A stretch of DNA of 32,801 nt from Ruminococcus sp. (GCA_017934425.1 JAGBJO010000052.1:1-32801), one strand, 5' to 3'. Numbered from the stretch's first letter, positions 1-8,900 are shown. Notes: generated by a model not told the origin, from the sequence alone. Made by a program: numbers and translations.

Positions 1-107
1 CCAGGCTCAGCAGTTACAGTGGGTACCTGCCAGATTACATTACCCTCAGCTACTGTTATAGAAGAAGTTGTTGTTGTAGTAACCTCCTCAGTTGTTGTTG
101 TAGCTGT
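1..107 (-). repeat. Copy 1 of near-identical linker-cohesin junction in scaB
   Basis: This segment matches 631-737 with one difference (a versus g at position 39) over about the first 100 bases, covering the end of a Thr linker and the first strands of a B-type cohesin. It marks a recent module duplication or gene conversion within scaB and is a likely place for assembly collapse. Confidence 0.85.
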
Positions 108-3100
108 AGATGTGGTTGATGTAGTCTCACCGGATGTTGTAGAGGTTGTCTCACCAGAAGTTGTAGAGGTTGTCTCTGTAGACTCTGTTGAGGTTGTCTC
201 TGTAGAAGTTGTAGATGTTGTATCGCTTGTTGTGGTTGTAGCTGTGTCAGTTGATGTTGAGATAGGACGCTTAACAACAATTGCACCAGGCAGAACCATG
301 ATCTTGGATGTGATATCCTGACCATTCTCGTCAGAAGCGAATACAGATGTGAGGTTTACAGGATACTCGCCGTCAGCGATGTCCTCAGGAACCTGATATG
401 TCAGAGTTACTACCTGACCATTTGCAGGAGCGCCAATGCCCTTACCGGATGCCTCAGCGAATGCGATCTCGTTACCGTTGAATACTACGTCAGCGCCGTA
501 GCCAGTTGAACCGGAGATACCTGTGAGAGCGATTGACTCGTCACTGATAGTTGCGATGAACTGTGCACCGCCTACAGGGAGCTTAGTATCGTTAGGATCG
601 ATAACGATTACGTCCATTGTAACTGTATCACCAGGCTCAGCAGTTACAGTGGGTACCTGCCAGATTACGTTACCCTCAGCTACTGTTATAGAAGAAGTTG
701 TTGTTGTAGTAACCTCCTCAGTTGTTGTAGTAACTGTAGATGTAGTTGTATCTGTATCAGTAGAAGTTGTAGACTCTGTTGTAGTAGTCTCTGTGTCTGT
801 AGTGGATGTAGACTCAGTAGATGTTGAAGTAGTCTCTGTGTCTGTAGTGGATGTAGACTCAGTAGAAGTTGTGGTAGTCTCTGTGTCTGTAGTTGTTGTG
901 GTAGTCTCTGTGTCTGTAGTAGTTGTAGACTCTGTTGTAGTAGTTACCTCAGGAATGATGATAGCACCGTCAACGAAAGTTACATACTCAGTAATGGGAT
1001 TACCATTAGTGTCGCTGATGAATTCACCGGACCAAGTAACAGGGTACTTGCCAGGCTCGATGTCAGCAGGAACGTCGTAAGTGAGAGTGAAGATGATAGA
1101 ACCGTCCTCAGCCTCGATACCCTTACCAACTGCCTGACCGAATGCGAACTCAGTAGCGTTGTTTACGATTGTTGCGTCGTAAGGAGCAGAGCCGCTTACG
1201 CCGGAAACATTGCCGATAGGATCAGCAGCAGTGATGAGGAACTGAGCACCTGCAACGGGGAGATTACCGCCCTCGCCAACAGAAACCTTAACCTCAAGGT
1301 CAACAGTCTCACCAGGAACAGCTTCCTTCTCAGGAATTGTCCATGTGATGTCGCCTGTAACCTTATCATCAACAACGTGGATCATACCGTCTTCCAGAGT
1401 TACCTGGGTTGTAAGAGGATTACCGTTAGTATCGCAGATGAATGCATCGGACCACTTAACAGGGTAGTCACCAGGAGCAGTATCCTCAGGAACTGTGTAG
1501 GTGAATACAGCAACAACGTCGCCGTCCTTAGCAGCAATGCCGCTGCCCTTGCCCTCACCGAATGCGTACTCGGTACCGTTGTTTACGATCTCAGAGCCAT
1601 AAGCATCAGATGCCTTGGAAACAGATGTAAACTCGATAGGTGAATCGGGAGTTACGAGGAACTGAGCGCCTGCGATAGGAAGCTGAGCGTTGTCAGAATC
1701 AACAACAACAGCCTTCAGTTCAACTGTCTCGCCGGGCTTAGCAGTCTTCTCATCGAGAACCCACTTGATCTCGCCTTCGATAGTATCGTCGATTACTTCG
1801 ATGTAACCGTCTGTGAATGTTACCTTGTCAGTAACGATATTTCCGTTTGTATCACTTACAGTCTCAGCAGACCACTCTACAGGATACTTACCAGCAGGTG
1901 TGCCAGCGGGAACTTCGTAAGTAAGAGTCATGATAACTGCGTCATCAGCAGCTGTTACGCCCTTACCAGCAGCCTCGCCGAATGCGAACTCGTTGGTATC
2001 GCCATTGTTTGTGATCTCGGAGCCATAAGCCTCGGAAGTCTTGGAAACGCCGCTGAACTTGATGGGTGATGCAGCATTAACTGAGTATGAAGCACCAGCT
2101 ACTGCCAGATCAGACTTCTTAACAACAACGTCCATAGTAACGGTCTCGCCAGCCTTAGCCTTTACCTGAGGGATAACCCACTCAGCAGTGCCTTCAGCTA
2201 CGTCATCGATTACCTCGATATAACCGTTTGTGAATGTTACCTTATCGGTAATGATATTGCCGTTTGTATCACTTACAGTCTCAGCAGACCACTCTACAGG
2301 ATACTTACCAGCAGCAGTGCCCTCGGGAACCTTGTAGGTCAGGGTCATGATAACTGCATCATCAGCAGCCTTTACGCCCTTACCAGCAGCCTCGCCGAAT
2401 GCGAACTCGTTGGTACCGCCGTTGTTTGTGATCTCAGAGCCATAAGCATCGGATGTCTTGGAAACGCCGCTGAACTCGATAGGAGACTTAGCAGTTACAA
2501 CATAAGAAGCACCTGCAACAGCCAGATCGGAGTTCTTAACAACAACGTCCATAGTAACAGTCTCGCCGGGCTTAGCCTGAACCTCAGGAATTACCCACTC
2601 AGCAGTACCCTCGACAGCGTCATCAACTACCTCGATGTAACCGTCAGTGAAGGTTACCTTATCGGTGATGATGTTGCCGTTAGTATCGCTGACTTCCTCA
2701 GCAGACCACTCTACAGGATACTTACCAGCAGCAGTACCAGCAGGAACTTCGTAAGTAAGTGTCATGATAACTGAGCCATCCTCAGCTACAACGCCCTTAC
2801 CAACGCCCTCGCCGAATGCGAACTCGTTTGTACCCTCGTTCTTAACGATCTCAGAACCGTAAGCAGCGGAATCCTTTGATACACTGCTGAACTTGATAGG
2901 ATCAGCAGCAGTTACAGAGTAGGAAGCACCTGCTACAGCCAGATCAGAACTCTTTACAACGATATCCATTGTTACCTTTTCGCCAGCCTTAGCGGTTACC
3001 TGAGGAATGATCCACTCAACGCCGCCTTCAGCAACAGCGTAATCTGTAGTTGTGGTAACAGGAGCAGTTGTAGAAACAGTAGTAGTTGTTGTTGTCTGCT

Positions 3101-4352
3101 TAGTAGTTGTTGTGGTGGTTGCTTCAGCAGTGCTGGTTGTTGTTGCAGCAGCACCCTTTGTAAATGAACCGCCATTAATGCTTATAGGATACTCAACCTT
3201 TGTATGCTTTTCATCATCAAGCTGGATGCAGATGATAGCTTCATCAAAGGTTACAGGAACTGTACCCTCGAAAGTCTTGTCGATATCGAATCTCAGAGTG
3301 ATAAGAGGCTCTGACTCAATAAGTACATCCGGCTCTGAACCGCCCTTGAGGGTCTTCAGATACAGATAATCACCTGTCTGCTCCCAACCAGCCTTCATAG
3401 ATGTAGCGTAAGAAGTTGTCTCAAAGCCATCGTACTTTACGCCGCTGGGAACTGTGATATCGCCAGGAGTGATCTTGATAGCAGCTACAAGATCAGTATC
3501 AGGAACATCGACTGCCACGTCCATGTAGTATGTCAGTGTATCGCCGTTGTCCACGATATGCATTTGGTCGTTAGCAGCAACAAGTGCATCAATATCATCC
3601 TTGGGGAAGATGAGGTTGTAATCGCCTGTTATCTGCTGTGCTGTAGTTGTAGTTGTCTGTTTCTCAGTGGTTGTTGTGGTTGCTGCAGTAGTTGTAGTTG
3701 TTTCTGTAGCATTGCCCATTGTGAACGAACCAGCTGTAATATTAGCAGTATACTCAACCTTTGTGTGATTAGCGTCATCAAGCTGAATGCAGATAAGTGC
3801 ATCGTCAAAGGATACAGGAACTGTGCCCTCGAATGTCTTGTCTACAATGAACCTCAGAGTGATCAGAGGCTCTGACTCATTCAGCACATCTGGCTCTGAA
3901 CCGCCCTTGAGGGTCTTCAGGTACAGATAGTCGCCAGTCTTCTCCCAGCCAGCCTTCATAGAAGTAGCATATGAAGTAGTTTCAAAGCCATCATACTTTA
4001 CGCCGCTGGGAACCTGGATATCACCGGGAGTGATCTTGATAGCAGCTACCAGATCTGTATCGGGAACGTCAACTGCAACGTCCATGTAGTATGTCAGTGT
4101 GCCGTCGCCATTGTCCTCGATGTGCATCTCATCGTTAGCAGCGATGAGATCATCGATGTTATCCGTAGGGAAGATGAGGTTGTAGTTGTCTGCTGTCTTA
4201 TTGGCAGATACACCCAGAGAATTCCCCATACTAACGTTAGGCTGCACAGCGGATACACCGCCGGCAGCACTAACAATAGATGAAGCAAATGCACCAGTGG
4301 TAAGAGATACACACATAGCAAGGGATGTAACTGCCGAAAGCAGTTTCTTCAT
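1..4352 (-). CDS. scaB: ScaB-type multi-cohesin scaffoldin, N-terminal part (3' end outside window)
   Basis: The frame is open from the ATG at 4352 to the window edge (about 1450 codons, no stop); I checked the frame at both ends and at several interior points. Approximate layout in residues: signal peptide 1-30; two ScaA-like (A-type) cohesins 56-210 and 244-398, each followed by a Thr-rich linker; then B-type cohesins starting near 438, 580, 719, 858 and 1000 with no Thr linkers between them; a long Thr/Ser linker 1135-1230; a sixth B cohesin 1222-1355; a linker; and the start of a seventh. B modules repeat the motifs EW(V/I)IP, PGETVTMDV, EFAFGE, YPVEWSAE and SDTNGN. ScaB is known in R. 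flavefaciens as the major scaffoldin whose later cohesins bind the ScaA dockerin and which is anchored through a C-terminal X-dockerin. That end is not visible. RBS AGAAAGG precedes the start, 65 bp after scaA, so co-transcription is likely. Confidence 0.9.
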   Translation of the reverse strand, partial: MKKLLSAVTSLAMCVSLTTGAFASSIVSAAGGVSAVQPNVSMGNSLGVSANKTADNYNLIFPTDNIDDLIAANDEMHIEDNGDGTLTYYMDVAVDVPDTDLVAAIKITPGDIQVPSGVKYDGFETTSYATSMKAGWEKTGDYLYLKTLKGGSEPDVLNESEPLITLRFIVDKTFEGTVPVSFDDALICIQLDDANHTKVEYTANITAGSFTMGNATETTTTTAATTTTTEKQTTTTTAQQITGDYNLIFPKDDIDALVAANDQMHIVDNGDTLTYYMDVAVDVPDTDLVAAIKITPGDITVPSGVKYDGFETTSYATSMKAGWEQTGDYLYLKTLKGGSEPDVLIESEPLITLRFDIDKTFEGTVPVTFDEAIICIQLDDEKHTKVEYPISINGGSFTKGAAATTTSTAEATTTTTTKQTTTTTTVSTTAPVTTTTDYAVAEGGVEWIIPQVTAKAGEKVTMDIVVKSSDLAVAGASYSVTAADPIKFSSVSKDSAAYGSEIVKNEGTNEFAFGEGVGKGVVAEDGSVIMTLTYEVPAGTAAGKYPVEWSAEEVSDTNGNIITDKVTFTDGYIEVVDDAVEGTAEWVIPEVQAKPGETVTMDVVVKNSDLAVAGASYVVTAKSPIEFSGVSKTSDAYGSEITNNGGTNEFAFGEAAGKGVKAADDAVIMTLTYKVPEGTAAGKYPVEWSAETVSDTNGNIITDKVTFTNGYIEVIDDVAEGTAEWVIPQVKAKAGETVTMDVVVKKSDLAVAGASYSVNAASPIKFSGVSKTSEAYGSEITNNGDTNEFAFGEAAGKGVTAADDAVIMTLTYEVPAGTPAGKYPVEWSAETVSDTNGNIVTDKVTFTDGYIEVIDDTIEGEIKWVLDEKTAKPGETVELKAVVVDSDNAQLPIAGAQFLVTPDSPIEFTSVSKASDAYGSEIVNNGTEYAFGEGKGSGIAAKDGDVVAVFTYTVPEDTAPGDYPVKWSDAFICDTNGNPLTTQVTLEDGMIHVVDDKVTGDITWTIPEKEAVPGETVDLEVKVSVGEGGNLPVAGAQFLITAADPIGNVSGVSGSAPYDATIVNNATEFAFGQAVGKGIEAEDGSIIFTLTYDVPADIEPGKYPVTWSGEFISDTNGNPITEYVTFVDGAIIIPEVTTTTESTTTTDTETTTTTTDTETTTTSTESTSTTDTETTSTSTESTSTTDTETTTTESTTSTDTDTTTSTVTTTTEEVTTTTTSSITVAEGNVIWQVPTVTAEPGDTVTMDVIVIDPNDTKLPVGGAQFIATISDESIALTGISGSTGYGADVVFNGNEIAFAEASGKGIGAPANGQVVTLTYQVPEDIADGEYPVNLTSVFASDENGQDITSKIMVLPGAIVVKRPISTSTDTATTTTSDTTSTTSTETTSTESTETTSTTSGETTSTTSGETTSTTSTATTTTEEVTTTTTSSITVAEGNVIWQVPTVTAEP
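631..737 (-). repeat. Copy 2 of near-identical linker-cohesin junction in scaB
   Basis: Partner of the segment at 1-107. The two cohesins that follow the Thr linkers therefore start with the same peptide (SSITVAEGNVIWQVPTVTAE), while the linkers next to them differ in length. Confidence 0.85.
718..951 (-). repeat. Thr/Ser linker of scaB built from imperfect tandem repeats
   Basis: The plus strand shows recurring blocks such as GTAGTCTCTGTGTCTGTAG, encoding TTT(D/E)TET-type linker between the fifth and sixth B-type cohesins. The units are imperfect and of roughly 50 bp. A second linker of the same style occupies about 60-290 before the next cohesin. Such linkers are usually flexible and are commonly glycosylated in cellulosomal proteins; glycosylation here is inference. 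The arrangement is prone to slippage and length change. Confidence 0.8.
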
Positions 4353-4417
4353 CAGTACATTTCCTTTCTGAGCTTTAGCTCTATTCGATTATATAGCTTG
4401 CTTTTGCTCAGACGGAA

Positions 4418-6154
4418 TTACTTAAGGTCAGAAGCTGCGCAAGGAAGTTTTACAAGGTGAACGATGCTCTGGATGATAGCCTTGGAGTCAGAAGCGTCAA
4501 GACCCTCGCCGCCCTTAGCGTCGCAGCAGTCAGCGTTGATCTTACCCTGATCCTTCATAGCGTAAGAGCTTGCGTCGTTGAGCCACTTGTTCAGTACAAC
4601 AACGTCAGCAATGTTTACAACGCCGTTGCAGTTTGTATCACCGTAAAGGAGAGTACCAGGCTCAGCAGTTGTAGTTGTAGTTGTAGTTGTTACCTTGCTT
4701 GTTGTAGTTGTAGTAACCTCGCTTGTAGTTGTAGTTGTTTCCTTAGAAGTTGTTGTAGTAACTTCCTCGGTTGATGTAGTTGTCTCTACTGCAGAACCCT
4801 TTGTGAAGGAACCAGCAACGATAGTAGCATCATGCTCAACCTTAGTGTGGTTCTCGTCCTCAAGCTGTACGCAAACGATACCAGCATCCATTGTTACAGG
4901 TACTGTGCCCTCGAAGTCCTTATCAACAACGAATCTCAGTGTGATGATAGGCTCGTCCTCGATGAGGTAATCAGGCTCAGAACCGCCCTTGAGAGTCTTC
5001 AGGTACAGGTAGTCACCTGTCTTCTCCCAACCAGCCTTCATAGATGTAGCGTAAGAAGTTACCTCGAAGCCGTCGTATGTAACGCCAGCGGGAACGCTCA
5101 TGCTGCCAGGAGTCAGCTTGATAGCAGCTACCAGGTCAGTATCAGGAACGTCAACAGCAACGTCCATGTAGTATGTCAGTGTGCCGTCACCGTTGTCCTC
5201 GATGTGCATCTCATCGTTAGCAGCGATCAGATCATCAATGTTATCCTTGGGGAAGATGAAGTTGTAATCGCCAAGCTGAGGCTGCTCGCCCTGTGTTGTA
5301 GTTGTAGTTGTTGTAACAGGAGCAGTTGTAGTAGCTGTAGTTGTTGTAGTTGTTGTAGCCTCGTTAGATGTAGTTGTAGCTACATCACCCTCGATTGTGA
5401 TTGTAAGGGGCTTGAGTTCAAGGTTACCAACCTTCTTGTTGAAATCTGTGCCATCAAATGTGTTGATGTTGCAAGATCTGTTGTTGTCGTTCTCAGGAGC
5501 GCCGTACTCACAGAAATCGATTGTGTATGTACCAGCAGGTGTACCCTTAGCGAAGTTAACGTCTACAACGTACAGAGGATAGTCATCAGACTTAGCACCT
5601 GTCCACTCGCAGCCATCGTTAGGAGCGATCCAAGCGATAGAAGACCAGTAGTTTGTAACGCCAGCTTCCTTGTATCCCTTATCGATAGAGAATGCGCTTG
5701 TACCAGCAGAAACAACCTCTACGCCTCTTCTGCCAGCAGAAACTGAACCCATAGGTCCAACCAGCATATTTGTAGCGATATCAGCTGTGTAAGCGTAATC
5801 TGTTGTGAAGTATGTGTCCTTAGGACCGTAAGGCATATCAGCAGCTACGCCAGAGAATGTTACATACTCAGGTGTTGCGTTGCCGTCCTTAGAATCGATA
5901 GCCATCTGAGCCTGCATAGACTTGATGTCAGAGCTCTCCTTAACTACGTAAACGCCTACAGGGATTGTAACGTCGCCAGCAGCGATCTGCTCCTGTGTGA
6001 TTGTTGTGGAAACAGCAGAGCCGTCCTTGTTAACGAAGGGGCGAACTTCCAGTGTAGCACTTGCGTCAGCAGCACCTGTAGCAAAAGGAACAGCTGCGCC
6101 TACCATTGTTGCAGCCATCGCGAGAGATGATACTGCAGAAATAAGTTTCTTCAT
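4418..6154 (-). CDS. scaA: ScaA-type scaffoldin (N-terminal domain, cohesin, dockerin)
   Basis: 578 residues. Signal peptide 1-31. Residues 33-255 form a large divergent domain (starts LEVRPFVNKDG) that may be a remote cohesin. Thr linker 258-288. A-type cohesin 295-452, nearly identical in core segments to the first two ScaB cohesins (KAGWEKTGDYLYLKTLKGGS). Second Thr linker 455-497. C-terminal dockerin 503-572: first calcium loop D506-N508-N510...D517, then a modified second loop (NADCCDAKGGEGLDASD) and the IIQSIVHLV helix typical of ruminococcal dockerins. In R. flavefaciens the ScaA dockerin binds ScaB cohesins while its own cohesins bind enzyme and ScaC dockerins. RBS AAAGGAATTATT precedes the ATG. 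It follows scaC by 116 bp with no obvious terminator, consistent with an operon. Confidence 0.9.
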   Translation of the reverse strand: MKKLISAVSSLAMAATMVGAAVPFATGAADASATLEVRPFVNKDGSAVSTTITQEQIAAGDVTIPVGVYVVKESSDIKSMQAQMAIDSKDGNATPEYVTFSGVAADMPYGPKDTYFTTDYAYTADIATNMLVGPMGSVSAGRRGVEVVSAGTSAFSIDKGYKEAGVTNYWSSIAWIAPNDGCEWTGAKSDDYPLYVVDVNFAKGTPAGTYTIDFCEYGAPENDNNRSCNINTFDGTDFNKKVGNLELKPLTITIEGDVATTTSNEATTTTTTTATTTAPVTTTTTTTQGEQPQLGDYNFIFPKDNIDDLIAANDEMHIEDNGDGTLTYYMDVAVDVPDTDLVAAIKLTPGSMSVPAGVTYDGFEVTSYATSMKAGWEKTGDYLYLKTLKGGSEPDYLIEDEPIITLRFVVDKDFEGTVPVTMDAGIVCVQLEDENHTKVEHDATIVAGSFTKGSAVETTTSTEEVTTTTSKETTTTTSEVTTTTTSKVTTTTTTTTAEPGTLLYGDTNCNGVVNIADVVVLNKWLNDASSYAMKDQGKINADCCDAKGGEGLDASDSKAIIQSIVHLVKLPCAASDLK

Positions 6155-6270
6155 TTGTAATAATTCCTTTCTTTTAGGTTTTTACGCCTATTAATAACTT
6201 AGTGAATTGGGTTTGTATTCCTTTGTAAGGGGGACAAATCAGATAATCTTTGGATCTAATGGCTTAAAAA

Positions 6271-7089
6271 TCAGTGAAGCCACTCCTTGGTAGCGTCATA
6301 TACCTGGATCTCGAAAGCATCGTTAGCATCTACAACGCCATTGCCGTCAACGTCTGCATTTGCAAGACCTTCTGCATCAAGAGGATACTTAGCCTTGTTA
6401 GCTGCATACTGAAGAACTGTAACAACGTCAGAGATAGAAACATCACCGCTGCAATCAGCATCGCCCTTCAGGTACTTACCAGAAGTAGCTGTACCGATAA
6501 CAACGCCGCCGTCATTAGTCTTGACCTGGTACTGAACGTAACCATCGTTTGACTTATAGCCCATATCGATGATATCATTAGCTACACCAGAACCATCGAA
6601 AGTCTCACGATCAGTAGGAACGACCTTGATTTCGCTCTTACCATCAGGGGCATTCTCAGCAACTGTTCCGCTGATAGTGCAGAATACACCATCGTTCTTA
6701 ATAAGATAAGCGGGATCAGTGAGTTTTGTAGACCACATTACGCTTGCCCAGCCCTGTGTATTGCTTATATAAGTATTGAATGTGGGCATTTCAGAAGCGG
6801 TATCATCAGCCTTGTCAGCACCTGTCTCTGTGATAGGGCCAGCTGTGATGTCTGTGATCTGCAGCACACTGCTGTCAAAAGTGAAAGCGAACTGAGTTGC
6901 CTGGATTGCTGTAGCAGGAATATCCGCAAAGGACACCTCCACAGTAAATGTACCTCCTGCCTGAGCCTCTGCCTCGCTGACAGATATCTGCACTGTTTCG
7001 TCAGCAGCAGTAGCGGGAGCAAGAGATGTGAGTGAGAGTGAGAGCATCGCTGCAGCCATTGCTCCGATGACTATCTTTTTTGTCTTCAT
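6271..7089 (-). CDS. scaC: ScaC-type adaptor scaffoldin (single cohesin plus dockerin)
   Basis: 272 residues from the ATG at 7089, which has a good GGAGG RBS; a longer reading from 7263 lacks one and covers untranslated leader. Signal peptide 1-29 (ends ATAADE). Cohesin about 32-190: calcium-independent beta-sandwich pattern with VQISVSEAEAQAGGTFTVEV at the start. A short spacer leads to the dockerin 208-270 with two clear calcium loops, D210-D212-S214...D221 and D246-D248-N250...D257. In R. flavefaciens ScaC docks onto ScaA and its divergent cohesin recruits a different set of dockerin proteins, so it changes the enzyme content of the complex. It is the first gene of the scaC-scaA-scaB cluster, the order known for that species. 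Confidence 0.9.
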   Translation of the reverse strand: MKTKKIVIGAMAAAMLSLSLTSLAPATAADETVQISVSEAEAQAGGTFTVEVSFADIPATAIQATQFAFTFDSSVLQITDITAGPITETGADKADDTASEMPTFNTYISNTQGWASVMWSTKLTDPAYLIKNDGVFCTISGTVAENAPDGKSEIKVVPTDRETFDGSGVANDIIDMGYKSNDGYVQYQVKTNDGGVVIGTATSGKYLKGDADCSGDVSISDVVTVLQYAANKAKYPLDAEGLANADVDGNGVVDANDAFEIQVYDATKEWLH

Positions 7090-7335
7090 TTTTTTTCCTC
7101 CTTCTTCATTAATGTTATATAACAAAGGAACAGGTGCCCCTTTAATTATATCTTGTCTTAAGTACGGTACACTGTACCGCATTCGCCTGTGAAACCGTAC
7201 ATGAACAAATCTGGGAAGCGCTGCCGGGTCGGAAACTGACCTGACGGCAAAGCGCCGATCCACGCAGCAGTTTCATCATAAGACGCATCACACTGCCGTG
7301 ATGAGATAAGCGATCCCAAAACTATATTTATTCAC
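7090..7335 (-). promoter_or_regulatory. Long leader of scaC mRNA
   Basis: The non-coding stretch between the predicted start point and scaC is GC-richer than its AT-rich flanks. It contains the perfect 7+1+7 inverted repeat CGGTACACTGTACCG at 7165-7179. No known riboswitch class was recognised. It may carry post-transcriptional control of the scaffoldin operon; that is inference. Confidence 0.4.
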
Positions 7336-7341
7336 GATTTT

Positions 7342-7370
7342 ATTATATAACAGGCGGCGGAAAAAGTAAA
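7342..7370 (-). promoter_or_regulatory. Predicted sigma-A promoter of the sca operon
   Basis: On the minus strand: TTTACT, 17 bp, TATAAT. It lies about 253 bp upstream of the scaC ATG, which implies an untranslated leader of roughly 245 nt. No better promoter was seen closer to the gene. Confidence 0.75.
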
Positions 7371-7420
7371 TAGGTTTATATCGTTTTTGGTACTTTATAT
7401 AAACACTCCGCCCTGTTTTT

Positions 7421-7485
7421 GAACGGTTTGCACAATGAAAAAATTTACAGAAAACTTAATAAAGCTATAGTTTGTGAACGCTTTG
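7421..7485. promoter_or_regulatory. Repeated GAACG(G/C)TTTG sites upstream of the sca promoter
   Basis: GAACGGTTTG at 7421-7430 and GAACGCTTTG at 7476-7485. The second sits in a direct repeat TTTGTGAAC (7471-7479 and 7482-7490, 11 bp period). The core resembles LacI/CcpA-family half-sites only loosely. They lie 50-120 bp upstream of the -35 box of scaC and downstream of the capA-like stop codon. Confidence 0.3.
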
Positions 7486-7498
7486 TGAACAAATCAAA

Positions 7499-8788
7499 TC
7501 ATTTGTCCAGTTTCCTGAATTCTTCCGGGATACTCTCGTCGATTATATCATTAACGATATCCCAGCTGAAGTCCGTATACGTACCCTGAGGGATAGCGTA
7601 AGGCACTCCATGTCTTGCGGCAAGTTCGGGAGTATACTTACTGTAGGGGTACACTCTCAGGTTAGCGAAGTCTGGTGATTCATAGTGGATAATGTTTGGT
7701 ATACATCCCACATCGTCAAGATAGACCTCACCGGTCTCGCCGTCAACGACTATATCGAAATCGGGCATCTCTCCAACCAGGTTGAAGTTATCAGTCTGAC
7801 AGCAGATGAAATTGCCCATAGAGTAGTAGACAAAGCCTTTAGAGCCGTCATCACGGGTTATCCACTCCATAGTTTCAGCGGTATGGGTATGGCAGCCCAG
7901 GATCACATCAGCGCCCCAGTTCACCATTTTATTGGCAAGCTCTATGCGGTCATCAGAAACAAGGTGGGTATCCTCAACGCCCCAGTGTGCAGAGACAATA
8001 ACGGCATCAGCCTTCTCTTTAGCCTCTTTGATCTGGCGCTTGATAACGTCTTCCTCGTAGTTCATGACAACTCGCAGCGGCGAGCCTTCGGGGAACTCAA
8101 AGCCGTTGATATGCTCAGCGTAAGCAAGAAAAGCGATCTTCACGCCATTGACCTCACGGATACGGATATCATCAGCATCCTCCTGGTTCAGATAAGCGCC
8201 CAGAACGGTAAGATCATTTTCCTCAGCCTTCTTGTTCCAGAACCTTATGGATTCCTCCAGCGCATCAGCACCGAAGTCCAGCAGGTGGTTGTTAGCCATA
8301 GTAAACACATCAAAACCCAGGTCTATGACCGCATCAGCCACTTCCGGCGGCGAATTGAACAGGAGCGCACCGCCGTTAGCACCACGGATCTCGTTGCTTT
8401 CGGAGATGATAGTTTCCTGGTTCAGAACAGCCACATCAGCAGCCTGGATTATGTCCTTTACATTCTCATAAAGCGGCTTGAAATCGAAGTTTTCACCTGG
8501 TCCGGCAAGCTGTTCAGCGTTCTTGTACACTGAATAGTGGATAAGATTATCACCGGCAGCAGTCACATGAACTCTCTTGTCGGGTGAAGCAGGTTCGGTA
8601 GTGATCTCCTCAGTGACAGGTTCGGTAGGAACTTCACTCTGCTGCTGGTCACTGTTTTCAGTCTCGCTGATAATGGGAGCGTCCTCGTCCATCTGACCGA
8701 TGACCTTTCCCGCACAGCCGACCACTGATATTAACAGAGCGGCGAGAATACCGCCTGCAGCGACAGCACGACCTTTTCTTAACTTCAT
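7499..8788 (-). CDS. CapA-family (PGA_cap) metallophosphatase-like lipoprotein
   Basis: 429 residues. Lipoprotein signal with lipobox SVVGC (C25), then an acidic Thr/Glu-rich spacer to about 72. The CapA domain runs from 74 to about 405 with the family's metal-ligand motifs: TAAGDN (D80), NQE (E125), ANNHLLDFG (N167, H168), SAHWG (H268) and GCHTH (H300, H302), ending with YYSMGNF. CapA relatives take part in poly-gamma-glutamate capsule synthesis, but many stand-alone members have unknown substrates and no pgsBC genes are nearby, so a capsule role is not supported here. RBS AAAGGAAG is present. It has its own promoter (8834-8862). Confidence 0.85.
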   Translation of the reverse strand: MKLRKGRAVAAGGILAALLISVVGCAGKVIGQMDEDAPIISETENSDQQQSEVPTEPVTEEITTEPASPDKRVHVTAAGDNLIHYSVYKNAEQLAGPGENFDFKPLYENVKDIIQAADVAVLNQETIISESNEIRGANGGALLFNSPPEVADAVIDLGFDVFTMANNHLLDFGADALEESIRFWNKKAEENDLTVLGAYLNQEDADDIRIREVNGVKIAFLAYAEHINGFEFPEGSPLRVVMNYEEDVIKRQIKEAKEKADAVIVSAHWGVEDTHLVSDDRIELANKMVNWGADVILGCHTHTAETMEWITRDDGSKGFVYYSMGNFICCQTDNFNLVGEMPDFDIVVDGETGEVYLDDVGCIPNIIHYESPDFANLRVYPYSKYTPELAARHGVPYAIPQGTYTDFSWDIVNDIIDESIPEEFRKLDK

Positions 8789-8833
8789 AATGATCTTCCT
8801 TTCAAAGCGGCGTTACCGCTTCTCTGCATTTTT

Positions 8834-8862
8834 ATTATACCATATATTTTGGAATTTTGCAA
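8834..8862 (-). promoter_or_regulatory. Predicted sigma-A promoter of the CapA-like gene
   Basis: Minus strand TTGCAA, 17 bp, TATAAT, about 45 bp upstream of the ATG at 8788. Confidence 0.7.
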
Positions 8863-8900
8863 TTACATATTGTATGTTTTTTTTGAGGTTTTACGCTTCG

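Noticed and set aside
700-960. CRISPR-like array in the regularly repeated plus-strand pattern
   Set aside because: The repeats are in frame, encode a Thr-rich linker and have no unique spacers of constant length.
3558-3875. Plus-strand reading frames with Cys/Ser/Val-rich products across 1-6154
   Set aside because: They are antisense shadows of the Thr-rich scaffoldin genes; ACA/ACT codons give TGT/AGT on the other strand. The minus-strand frames carry signal peptides, RBS and recognised domains.
7090-7263. Extension of scaC to a start at 7263
   Set aside because: It would place 58 residues of unrelated basic sequence before a good signal peptide; the ATG at 7089 has a GGAGG site.
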